A DNA stretch of 64,000 bases from Mercurialis annua (Eukaryota; Streptophyta; Magnoliopsida; Malpighiales; Euphorbiaceae): assembly GCF_937616625.2 (NCBI RefSeq), contig NC_065570.1:45561665-45625664 (forward strand), written 5' to 3'. The position numbers and the translations under genes are program-made. Positions 1 through 10,992 of the stretch are shown here, piece after piece; the stretch's first letter is position 1, and every line of letters begins with the position of its first letter. The notes below the pieces were generated by a model. That model saw only the letters and a program-made list of their open reading frames with translations. It ran no database searches and was not told the DNA's origin.

Positions 1-63
1 TAACTCTATTGAATGACGCCATAATCCATACAATTTCAAGGTTGATTCTCTGTTGTTGTCAAC

Positions 64-170
64 GGCGGATCTTTACCTCTCCGACAGCCAAATTTGAAAT
101 CAATTGTGAAACTAACCGGCGATCTTTACCTTTCCGGCAGCCAAATTTGAAATCAGTTGTGAAACTAAGA
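64..170. repeat. Tandem duplication of about 54 bp
   Basis: Two adjacent copies (64-117 and 118-170) of a unit built around the words atctttacc, cagccaaatttgaaatca and ttgtgaaacta, with a few substitutions between them. It is not part of any recognised element. Confidence 0.85.
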
Positions 171-172
171 CT

Positions 173-624
173 TAAAAGTAATATAATTGCCATCAAAGTC
201 GGAATTCAAATGATTATCCACTGAAACATCACCGTTGATTGAATTATGCGTTTCAATTGCCGATGCATCAGATGGTCTCCAAGACAACATCATTGAAATA
301 GAGAAGAGAGTCTTCTTGCTGTAAATTCTTTTTCTCAGATAAGAAGAAAGGGGGCATAATTGTCCAGTTTTATTATAAAAACAACTAATCTTACGTTATG
401 AGGGATTTGTGAAAAGTTTTTATTTTTTTTGAGAGATTACTGCCAAAATAAAATTCTTGAGGTAGAAATAATAGAAAGGTCCTCTTTTAGGGGATTTATG
501 TAGATTACCCAAAATACTAAGGCTACCAAACTCTTTCATCAATGCTAAATTTTTCTTTACAATTTTGAGCTAATAACGAGGAATTATTACATTTTATACA
601 TAAATGATCTCAGCCCTCCAATTG
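173..624. other. Intergenic, no gene seen
   Basis: AT-rich sequence without a convincing reading frame, RNA gene or transposon end. Confidence 0.6.
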
Positions 625-951
625 TTATATTGGGTTTATTTTTTCATAGATCTCATGTCTTATTATTTCAATTATGCTGCTGCTGCTTCCGCCATAGCTA
701 GCGTCGTAGCTTACTCTTTTCTTTTTGCATGGAAGCTTCAGTTTTAGACGACCCCAGCATGAAACCGACCCTTCTTCTTCTCTGCTGTGGTATGAGGAAG
801 TTGTGTCCATGATAACATTTAAACCAAAATCTTGATTCGTTTTAATTGCTTGCTTTGAGACGACGATACAATTTGTGTGTGAAGAGTTTGTGGGGTCTTT
901 ATTACTTCCAGCATGAAACCAAAATCTTGATTCGTTTTCATTTCTATACAC
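625..951 (-). CDS. Small hypothetical plant protein (uncertain)
   Basis: An open frame of 108 codons. I do not recognise a named family. The C-terminal 60 residues look protein-like: an acidic stretch (SREEEGSV), then SCWGRLKLKLPCKKKR, a Ser-rich linker and an amphipathic tail ending in EIYEKINPI. A second in-frame Met at residue 48 (codon at 808-810) may be the real start, because the upstream part lies across a short direct repeat and could be artefactual. No signal peptide or membrane segment is visible. The Cys/Trp/basic core resembles short uncharacterised plant proteins, but I cannot name a homologue. It is either a small real gene or the remnant of one. Confidence 0.35.
   Translation of the reverse strand: MYRNENESRFWFHAGSNKDPTNSSHTNCIVVSKQAIKTNQDFGLNVIMDTTSSYHSREEEGSVSCWGRLKLKLPCKKKRVSYDASYGGSSSSIIEIIRHEIYEKINPI
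821..938. repeat. 23-bp direct repeat pair inside the small ORF
   Basis: The same 23 bases, starting aaaccaaaatcttgattcg, occur at 821-843 and 916-938. A shorter shared block (ccagcatgaaacc) also recurs near 756 and 908. The repeat suggests a local duplication that may have extended the 625-951 frame at its 5' end. Confidence 0.8.
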
Positions 952-1797
<846 letters not shown>

Positions 1798-2086
1798 AGA
1801 TATATTTCTAAAATGTATTAAACAGATACATCGTTAATATATAATTTATACATGATATATACATCCTTAATATATGTCATTTAGATGTATTTATTAGATA
1901 CATCTTTAATATACAATTAAAATATGATAAATATATCCTTAATATGTATCATTGATAAATAGTTTATACAATTTACAGAGCATGTGGCATATTTTTATTT
2001 TAATATATGTTATAGATACATTTCAACTAACCATAAATTATATATTCAATGCGTTAAATATACAACTCAAATACAAATACTATACA

Positions 2087-4238
2087 CACTACAAAAAATT
2101 TGGCTTGTTGGGAAGAACGAAATTTATCACGTTAAGCCCAAAATTTGTCACAACAACGTTATTGTGACTACTTTGTGACAAATTTTGTTGGTCACAACAA
2201 ACAAGTCACAATAAGTCCATTTTATAGTTTGTCACCATAAATTTTCTATTGTGATAAAATTGTTTTGTCACGTTCATATTTATTGTGACGAAAATGTATA
2301 TCGCAAGTAATCAAATCTTGTCAAAATTTGTCGTAATATGCATCGACTTCTAGTGACAAAACGTTAATAACGTGACAAAAAAATATTTATCACAATTCAT
2401 ATAAATTTGTCACTACATACACCGAGTTATTAGTGACAAAAAGATTATGCAGTGACAAAACCATATTTATCACAATTAACATACATTTGTCACTACATAC
2501 GCCGAGTTATTAATGACAAAAAGATTATGAAGTGACAAAAAAATATTGATCACAAGTAATCTATCATAAAGTGACGAAATTAATTGCCATAATAATTAAT
2601 TAGTTGTGATAAATTAATTTATCACAACAAGTAATTTAATATAATATGACGAGATTAATTGTCATTATAATTAGTTAGTTGTGATAAATTTAATTTATCA
2701 CAAGAAGTAATTTAACATAACGTGACGAAATTAATTGTCATTATAATTAGTTAGTTGTGATAAATTTAATTTATCAGAACACGTAATTTATGATAATGTG
2801 ACGAAATTAATTGTTATTATAATTTGTCAACGGTGACAAATTTAATTTATCATAGTAAATAATTTACCATAACGTGACCAAATTAACTGTCATTATATTC
2901 TTTCCATTTTTATCGATACTAAAATAATTGAATACGATAATTTGTTGCTAAAATCAATGAATAAAAAATAAAATAAATTCAAATATGACATAAAATTATA
3001 CATGAATAAATCTTTAATAATACTAAAATAATTGATCGTATGCAAACATGTAAACTATTTGCTATAAAGAAAAGAAACTAAATTAGGCATAACTTTTGAT
3101 ATAGGAGACGTCCATCTTCTTTCATTCTAACAATTCCCATCTGTAAGAGAAAAAAAATACGTTTATTATATGCACTTTTATTTTCAAACTGACATAATTA
3201 AGTGAATAATTTTAAAATTATAAAGAAAAATTAAAAGCGTAACGAATTAAAAAATATATTTAAATAAGCCGTCACATACCAATTGTCTAGCCATCATTCC
3301 ATAATAAATACGAACGAACCCATTGTTGTTGTGGCAGAGGAAAAGACCAAGGGATTAATGATCTTTCTTGAGTAATCTTTATTGTGTTCTTGGCTTGTAC
3401 AGAAATTATATAAATCCATTTATCAGAGACAGATATAATAAAAAATCAAATTCCACAAATAATCAATAATCAAAATCTTATTCAATCATATAACAAAAAT
3501 ATAAGCTTAATTATCAAAAAAAGTATATGCATTATGATTATATATATGAATGATTGACCAATCCAATAAAATGAATTGAATTTTTTTTCTCTATGTTTGT
3601 TAACTTGATAAACATTATGTAAACCAATGGATTTTGCCAAAGCACAAGCTAAGAAATTATATGCATACCTATGAGCTTCAGCAAGAACTTTCTCTATATG
3701 TGTAACATTCCTAATTCCAAATGTAATTGTGTAATCATCCATTGAATTATCTGAAAAATTCAAGGTCTCAGCATCTCCTTCGACCCATACAAGGGATTTA
3801 TCTTCTCTAAAACCTACAAATGGAAAACAAAATTAATTTTTATTTCTAATATACAATAACAAAATGTGTGTTTTGGCAAAATAATTTGTCACAATAAACA
3901 TAATTAATTTTTATAGTGATAAAATATATCTAATTGCTGCAAAATAAAATTTGTCACCACTTTTTCAAATATTATGATAAAATTTATTTTGTCATAATAA
4001 AAATATTTTAAATTACGGCGACAAAACTTTTTTTTGTCAAAATAGTTAGTCACAATAAACATAATTAATTTTTATAGTGACAAAAATGGTTGACAATATA
4101 TGTATTTGTCACAATATCATTTCATTGAACTCTCATTGTGACAAAATATATTTTTTTGTCACAATAAACCTATTTATTATGACAAAATATAGTTTGTGAC
4201 ATATTTTTTTGTCACAACAAGCCAAATTTTTTGTAGTG
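2087..4238. mobile_element. Non-autonomous CACTA (En/Spm-type) transposon
   Basis: The ends are a perfect 24-bp terminal inverted repeat beginning CACTACAAAAAA, at 2087-2110 and 4215-4238. They are flanked by a 3-bp target duplication, aca at 2084-2086 and 4239-4241, as expected for the CACTA superfamily. Both subterminal regions are crowded with the word TTTGTCAC and its complement, which resembles the subterminal transposase-binding repeats of this superfamily. No transposase frame is visible, so the element must have been moved in trans. The interior carries a captured host exon (separate entry) and possible further exon-like pieces near 3060-3120 and 3280-3420 on the minus strand. Confidence 0.93.
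3669..3813 (-). pseudogene. COQ5: Captured COQ5/UbiE-type methyltransferase exon
   Basis: On the minus strand these 145 bp read without a stop as a segment with [16 protein letters not shown], then [21 protein letters not shown] and VLAEAH. This is the signature region of the mitochondrial 2-methoxy-6-polyprenyl-1,4-benzoquinol methylase of ubiquinone synthesis. A splice acceptor (tttgtag) lies just before it and a donor (gtatgc) just after it, so what was captured is a whole internal exon with intron edges, that is, genomic DNA rather than cDNA. It lies inside the CACTA element, without promoter, start codon or the rest of the enzyme, so it should not make an active methylase. It could contribute to a chimeric or antisense transcript. 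Confidence 0.85.
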
Positions 4239-4241
4239 ACA

Positions 4242-5127
4242 TATACGATACATCTTTTATACATATCAGAAATAGTTTAGACGCATAATGAGTAATTGTT
4301 ACAAATAAAGAAAAAAATATAGTTTCATGCTAATGAAGTGGATAATATTATTATTAGTTTTTTTTTTGTGTGTGTATATATACATGATACTAAAGATATT
4401 TATATCAAGTAATATAGAAAGATGTTATTGATGCGTGAATTTCAATTAAAGTATGTGATACATGTATCTTTAATTTAAAATATATTATATATACACCTAA
4501 AGACAATAATATATCAAATAATATTAATAACATCTTGGTATTATATATACACCTCATAACTTATTACTTTATACTTTAATTTATAGTGAATAGTAACATA
4601 TCAAAATGTTATTGATATTATTTGATGCGTGAATTTTAATTAAAACACGTGATACATATATTTTTTAATTTAAAATATGTTATACATACACCTTAGAAAC
4701 GCATAAATAATACATATTAATAATTTACTTATTTATTTATTTTTATTTTAAAATATGAAAAAATAATAATCAGATATGTCCTTGGTACATATCTGATACA
4801 TAACAGATACATGTTTGAATAGTTTGACGAACTGACGCGTGACTGACGCACGGTTATGACGCGCGTGTCAGACGTGTTTTTGACCTATTCTGACGCGTTT
4901 TTTACCTATTCTGACGCGTTTTTGACCTTTTTCTACCCTTCTCTCCTTGCAACGTGTCAGATTCTTGTGAAGTATGTATTTGATGTAATTTGTCAGATTT
5001 TGTAAGTGCTGATGTAATTATTTTGCTGATTGCGTAATGTTGTTATTTGCTTCCTTTTTTGTATAGTTTTGTCATTTTCTCTTCTTCAGTGTCCAATAAA
5101 ATTATCTATAATATTTTTATCACACTA
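4242..5127. other. AT-rich spacer with an ACGCGT cluster
   Basis: No gene is seen. 4242-4810 continues the atacat-rich stretch interrupted by the CACTA element. At about 4827-4930 a short GC-richer patch repeats gacgcg or tgacgcgtttttgacct four to five times, which stands out from the surrounding AT-rich DNA. Confidence 0.6.
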
Positions 5128-5136
5128 TTAAATCTT

Positions 5137-5534
5137 GAGCAAATTATGATAAGGTCCCTGAGGTGTATCACAATTAACAGTTTGATACCTCTTGTTTAAA
5201 AAGTCTACTTAATAGTCCATCAGTTTTAATTCCGTTAACTATTAGGTCCCTCCGTTAATTTTAACACTTATTTTCAAACGATTTGGTACCCCACCTTTAA
5301 TTTTGTGAACGATTTGGTCCCTCACTTTTAATTTTATTAAACGATTTGGTCCCTCACTTTTAAACGATTTAGTATCCGAGTTTCAATCCGTTAAACGATT
5401 TGGTTCCTCAAATTTATAGAAGGATCTCTCAATTAACGAAATTAAAACTGAGGAATCATTAAGTAAACTTTTAAAACAAGGGGTATCAAATTATTAATTA
5501 TGTGATATCTTAAAGGGCTCTAAGTAATTTGCTC
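5137..5534. mobile_element. Fold-back Mutator-like MITE, 398 bp
   Basis: The long inverted arms start GAGCAAATTA and pair over more than 100 bp with mismatches. The flanking 9-bp direct repeats are identical: ttaaatctt at 5128-5136 and at 5535-5543. A 9-bp duplication with long arms points to the Mutator superfamily. The centre holds imperfect tandem copies of acgatttggtccctcac. No coding capacity is present. Confidence 0.92.
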
Positions 5535-5543
5535 TTAAATCTT

Positions 5544-6137
5544 TTTGGCTTGAAATCAACAATTAATGATTGAAAGTTGGCGTGAATTTTAATTTTGAGC
5601 GTGTGACCTTACCCGATAAAAAGATATTTGTGAGTTTGTTTAATCTTGTAACAAATACTCAAATTTATGTCAAATATACAATTGAATTCAAACATGCAAA
5701 GGTATTTACATATATAATCACAACTCTACAAAAAAGAATCCAATCCAATTTTTATTACATATAATCATTCACGTATACATAAGCATGGTTAACATATAGA
5801 TGTAGATTTTTTTTATAATATTTATATAGACAAGATTTTATATGGATCTGCTTAACTCGGTTGATTCTTTCTCGAGTCGGATGATGAAAAATTATCATGT
5901 CCATTTCTTTCGGAGGATGAATTTCTAAAAATTTACCTATCTTAATAACAAAAAAACCCGACTTGAATGATCCTGTATTAAGGGCTAAATTGGCTAAGGG
6001 AAAGGGTAATATAGTCATTTATATTATTGTTTAGTTTGGCATATATAAAGGCTTTTTATTCAAGTAAAATCCTTAAAGTGTGGCCAAATATAAGAGTTGG
6101 AGCAGTGGCCAAATATATTTTATTATTAAGTTAGTTA

Positions 6138-6186
<49 letters not shown>

Positions 6187-6743
6187 TCAGGGATTAAGAC
6201 TTTTCTTTCTAATGTTACCTTCCATCTTTTCTTTTCTCTAATCAACTGTATTTCTCTCTGTATTCTTATCATGTTTGACCCGTTTGAGTCAAATTGGTAC
6301 TTTTTCCATCTTCTTCACCATTCCCTCTTATTTTTTCAGTAATGAGATATTCCTTTGCAATTAGATCTAATTTCATTTTTTTATTTTAAGGCTAAATCAT
6401 CAAAGGAAAATTCATAAAAATAAAGAATAGATCTTAAACCAGAATATAAGAATTTAAGTTTTGGAAAATTGTCATTTTTGAATTTTACTTCAGCCAAATA
6501 AACAAACATCATTACATAGATATTCTCATTTGCCTAGTCCTTCCATGAATCGAAAAAAAGGAAATTCACAAATTCCACTGCCTGGACAATCCGGAAGGAA
6601 GAAAATACAATTTTATTCACAAATTGCACCACTATAAATGGCAAATTTAGTCAGAAAAGAAAGAGAAGCATAACGAAAAGAAGATTAGGCATCAAACGAG
6701 AGAGAAAGTGAAGGGAAAGAGAGTATAGAAAAAGGATAAAATA
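5544..6743. other. Intergenic, includes (TA)n at 6141-6181
   Basis: AT-rich with no supported gene. A TA microsatellite of about 20 units lies at 6141-6181. Confidence 0.6.
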
Positions 6744-7028
6744 CTATTCACTCCGTCCCAATAGATTTGTCCACTTTAAAAAAAAATTTGTCCAAAAACT
6801 CTTATCTACTTTCAAAAAGTAACTAATATTTACACTTAATTTTTCTATATCACCCCTATTTAAAATCCACTGATGAATAAAGTGAAAGTAAATTGCATGT
6901 GGATCCTATATTAAATAGGAGTATTATAAAAAAATTAAGTAAAATTTTATAAAACCTATACACAATAATTGTTTGTTTTAAACTGTGTGATAAAGGTAAA
7001 GTGGACAACTCTATTGGAATAGAGGGAG
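6744..7028. mobile_element. Stowaway-like MITE, about 285 bp
   Basis: The ends are related inverted repeats carrying the ctccgtcccaatag word (left) and its complement ctattggaatagagggag (right), flanked by TA dinucleotides at 6742-6743 and 7029-7030. The CTCCCTCCGTCCCA-type terminus with a TA duplication is typical of plant Stowaway (Tc1/mariner-derived) MITEs. No coding sequence. Confidence 0.82.
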
Positions 7029-7291
7029 TATATGATAGAAAAGTAAATGAAGATATATAATTCTGGCATAAATGTAGCACTACAAAAACATGGTAAAAAC
7101 AAAAGTATTCTCAAACAGTATTATTTTGGATAAATTTTTTCTAAGTTTAAGGAAGAGCCAACTCATTAGGCCCTTTAATTAATTTTTTCAAAACTTAAAA
7201 TTTCTTTTTTTTTTCTTTCATCCCCAGCGAGTCAACCTCTAAGCTCTAGCGGTAGCCACGGTTGACGAACCCGAACTTACAACTTCACCGC

Positions 7292-8310
7292 CGCTACTAG
7301 AAAGTTGTCATTTAGCGACGGATTTTTCCGTCACTAAATGGCACAAATCCGTCGCTAAATGGCCTTTGCGACAAATTAGTGAAGAAATATATATGTTGCT
7401 AAATTGGTCGTAGCTAAATTGTTTTTGACGGAAAAAAAATTCTGACAAATTTTTAAAATTCAGTGATAGAGTTTTTTACATTTAGCGAACGGATTTTATT
7501 CCGTCAGTTGTTTAAAAAATAAAAAATATAAATATAATATTATTATTTAAATCATAAAATGAAATATTATTTAATCTATAACACACGGTCACCCACCCCC
7601 ACCCGCAATAGGTCACCCACCGTCATCTTCCCATTATTTTCACAATCTTTCGAGTAGGTCGCCCATTTTTCTATTGCTCCATCCAATGTTCTTTAACCCT
7701 GAAATTCTCTCACGCATAACGCCATTGCGACAAACTCATATTCTTATTACATATCTATATATATTATATTTAAATATAACTAAAAGGAACAAATATTTAC
7801 TCCCGAAATTTACTCCTGCATTTTAAAATAACTATTTTTCATACTAATTATTTTTTAATAAATAACTAATAGATAATTTTATTTTTAATAATTTTTCTTA
7901 ATAAAAAAACAAATTATTACTTTTTCACTTTACTACTACATTTTAATATGATAATTTTTTTTTTCAAAAATAATTATTTATTTAAAAAATATTATTGTAA
8001 ACGAATAAATATTTTTATTAATTTTTAAAATAATACTTTTAATAAATAATACTTTTTTAGTAATTAGTAATTGTTTTATTAAATAATGAGTTTTTAGTAA
8101 ATAATTTTTTGAATAGCTAATTAGCGACTGAATTAAAAATCCGTAGCTAATTAGCTAGAAAAAAAAAATTCGTCGCTAAAAATGGCGGCATAATTTTGTT
8201 TTTGAATTTAGCGATGTATTTTAAATCCGTCGCTAAATTCGTCATTATTTTTGCTACATAATTTAAGTTGGTTGCTAAACTCGTCACTAATCGACTACTT
8301 TCTTGTAGTG
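7292..8310. mobile_element. CACTA-type non-autonomous element, about 1 kb
   Basis: The right end is a clean CACTACAAGAAA terminus (complement at 8299-8310). The left end, at about 7292, matches it at 10 of 12 positions. Just inside both ends are several copies of tttagcgacggattt and its complement, the usual subterminal repeats of this kind of element. The flanking trinucleotides differ by one base (cgc and cac), so the target duplication is decayed. The centre is AT-rich and non-coding. Confidence 0.75.
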
Positions 8311-8953
8311 CACGCCAAGACTCCGTCGCTCTACATTTCTACCTTCAATTTTCTGATATTTTCCCGGGCTCTACCTACTGTTAGCAGCTCAATTAGCATA
8401 AAAATTTAATTTTTTATTTATAGGCGTAATATGTTAATATTTTCACAAAAATTAGTATTTTTGTGAAGATCCAAAAAAATATTAAGATTAATTTTTATTT
8501 AAATCAGTCCTTATATTATCAAAAATAATGTTTTAGCCTCTAAATTCTCTATAATTCGAAACAAGTTAACAATATTTTTTTAAACACCTAAAATCTATAA
8601 TGTTTGATAAAAAAAATTATAAGGAAAAAATATTATATATTTAAAAAGTACTATAATAATTAATAAAAAAATTCAACAAAAAAAAAACAATATTGTATGT
8701 GCATGTCATTATTAATTTTATATTAAGAAAACCTACATTCCCATGCAACTAGATACATGTTTCAGTTATTAAGAAAATGAATGAATTGAATGCAATGTGT
8801 AAGGTTGTCCAACTGCTTAAAATAGAAGTAGGCAAAATAAACCATTTATAGCCTTTTCAAAGCAAATTATAATATTTTGTAATAACGTAACTACACTTAC
8901 AACTCTATATATAATGCAACTATTAGTTACTAAGAAACAACATTAATAAAAAA
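8311..8953. other. Intergenic, no gene seen
   Basis: Very AT-rich with many A and T runs. No open frame or transposon end could be supported. Confidence 0.6.
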
Positions 8954-9052
8954 GATGAAAGGAACAAAGTTTGGTTATTTTCTTCTTCACCGAAACCAAG
9001 TCTAATATTCGTGTGAAGTAGAAAATAACCAAACTTCGTTTCTTCTATCATC
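8954..9052 (+). ncRNA. Candidate miRNA/siRNA-type hairpin
   Basis: The left arm 8954-8990 and right arm 9013-9052 pair almost completely around a loop of about 22 nt. The core aagtttggttattttct is matched exactly by agaaaataaccaaactt, and there are only a few bulges over about 37 pairs. Length, loop and near-perfect pairing suit a plant miRNA precursor or a small inverted-repeat siRNA source. It could also be a chance or transposon-derived fold-back; expression cannot be judged from sequence. Confidence 0.4.
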
Positions 9053-9579
9053 AAGAAATAACCGACAGCTATTCAAAGAGCTCAAGCCAATGCAGCCAGA
9101 AATGACAACCAACTAATTCCATTTGGTAACCTTTATGCTATTAATAATGCTTTAAGGGTGGGCATCGAATGAATCTTACAACTTATAGGAACAAGACGTT
9201 TTAAAGGACCCGAAGTAGCAGCCAGCCAAGGAAACGAAACTCCTTCATTTTCGCTCGCTCGGATTTAAGATTTGACACGGGTAAATTTAATGGAAGTTCA
9301 TTTGTCGTTTGTTCAAGGAGCTTGATTTTACACTCAATAAGAGCCAAATAACATCATCACTCGATGCCTTAGGATGTTACATTTATGTTGGGAAAACAGT
9401 ACTAGAAGAATATGGTATTGCACATTCGACATGCTGAAAAAAAAAAACCCTTTCTCTACTATTAGTAATCTTTTTCCTACTCCCATTAATTCGCTTGAAC
9501 TGAGATTGGTACTAGTCAACTAAAAAGCAGTACCTCTTAACTGAACTAATAGTGCACTAAAAGACTTTATTGTAGTTAT
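9053..9579. other. Unassigned sequence next to the plastid insert
   Basis: Less AT-rich than its surroundings, with no long open frame. It may be further organelle-derived DNA, but I could not assign it to a gene. Confidence 0.35.
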
Positions 9580-9998
9580 GAAAACAAGTATTCTTGATAA
9601 ACCTAGAAAAGAGAGTTAAGGGCTGAAACGAGTATATATCAGAATTCTTGACATTTCTCGGGGGATTCTTGATTGGTGCTGAGCTAACTATAGTGCAAAC
9701 TCATATCTCTTTGGTTAATAAGATCCAAAAGATTTATCGATCCCAAGGCATATAAAAATTATTGCAAGTCTAATAATACCAAACGTATTGGTTTCAGAAA
9801 ACGTAATGTCTAATTATTTTTTTCACCCGGAGAACTACTTGGATTGTTGTGAGTAGAACGTTTGACATGATTTGGAACAAGCTATCTGTTACCGAGCCCT
9901 ATTATTGAAAATAACGAGAGCGTCATTGAATAGTCAAAGTTTTATATCCAAAGCCAGTTTTCAAAAAACTTCACCCGTTTTGGCAAAAGCAAGTGAAA
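9580..9998 (+). pseudogene. rpoC2: Decayed plastid rpoC2 fragment (NUPT)
   Basis: Read on the plus strand, the segment follows the plastid RNA polymerase beta'' subunit. The pieces [36 protein letters not shown], a decayed SPGEL-like block and a stretch ending in an AKA-like block appear in the order of that protein. Stops and frameshifts break it repeatedly from about 9745 on, and there is no start or end. It is therefore a nuclear copy of plastid DNA, and clearly an old one. Boundaries are approximate. Confidence 0.72.
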
Positions 9999-10063
9999 TA
10001 GAGCTAGAGGACGACCCTCATAACACGGCAACCCTACATTCCTAAGAAGGAGGGAGAGGGTCC

Positions 10064-10078
10064 GGGGGGGGGGGGGGG
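10064..10078 (+). repeat. Run of 15 G followed by more G
   Basis: Fifteen consecutive G, then ag, then four G, preceded by further G-rich words. It could form a G-quadruplex, and its length is also prone to sequencing error. Confidence 0.95.
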
Positions 10079-10089
10079 AGGGGTTAGAG

Positions 10090-10983
10090 TAATGGATATA
10101 ACACTACTTCCAATCTGCAAAATAAAAGGAAATAAAGTACTACCACAAGTAGTAGTTGATTTAATAACAGTTCTCCTTTCCTTTACAAGTAAGCAAATAA
10201 ACTACTTTTGAAACTTCCCAAAATATGCTAAGAAAGTAAACCTTTTAAGCTTAATATAGTGTTGATGTCGGAGAGTCACTAAAAGATCTGATGTTCAAGC
10301 GTAACTTGTAGTAAATAGTATTGAATGCGCAGGTTTAATACTGTCGGCTTAAGACCCATGGAGTAAAAGAAAACGCGGAACTCTTTTTCTAAATAAGGTG
10401 AAACTTTCATTGCAGAAGCCCATTATTTTCACTGAAATTGTAGTGAAAACGATGTGTTTTATAAGGGCTTAAATTAGCTAGCGAACCTTCCTACCAAATG
10501 AGCTATATAGGTTAACAAACCGTCCTTTTTGATTTGACACCACACAAGTTTTCACTATTCAAGATGCTTGGTTTTCACACACAAAGTTTTTTCTCCCAGT
10601 TCAAGGTATAATAGAAGAAGGTTTTGCCCTTAACTCCTACTATTGATCAGTCGTAGTTCATGGGGAGTCATTTCCATCACCCTCACCGAATATACTCAGT
10701 TGAAGTGGAAGATCTTTGTCAACTTCTCAAATGCTAAGGAATCGAAAATATGCCAAAACAATAGTGGGAAAATAACTTTATGGTAAGGGAAAGATTCATT
10801 CTTCTAGACTTGGTATGATAGGTTAAGTTCCCTTTCAACACGGGCAGTGGCTAGGTTTTTATCCTTTGTCGAACCAAAACCCCCAACCAGAGATAAAATT
10901 CCAGAAGGTAAACAACTGAGTTGTCTATAGGTTCTTTTGTTTTCCAGTAAACTCTAGGATTTTTCATATAATGGTTACTAAAA
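10090..10983. other. Unassigned, possibly upstream part of a Tat LTR
   Basis: No gene. The mixed composition resembles LTR sequence and may belong with 12178-12913, the MULE at 10993-12168 having inserted between the two. I cannot define its start. Confidence 0.3.
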
Positions 10984-10992
10984 TATATGAAA

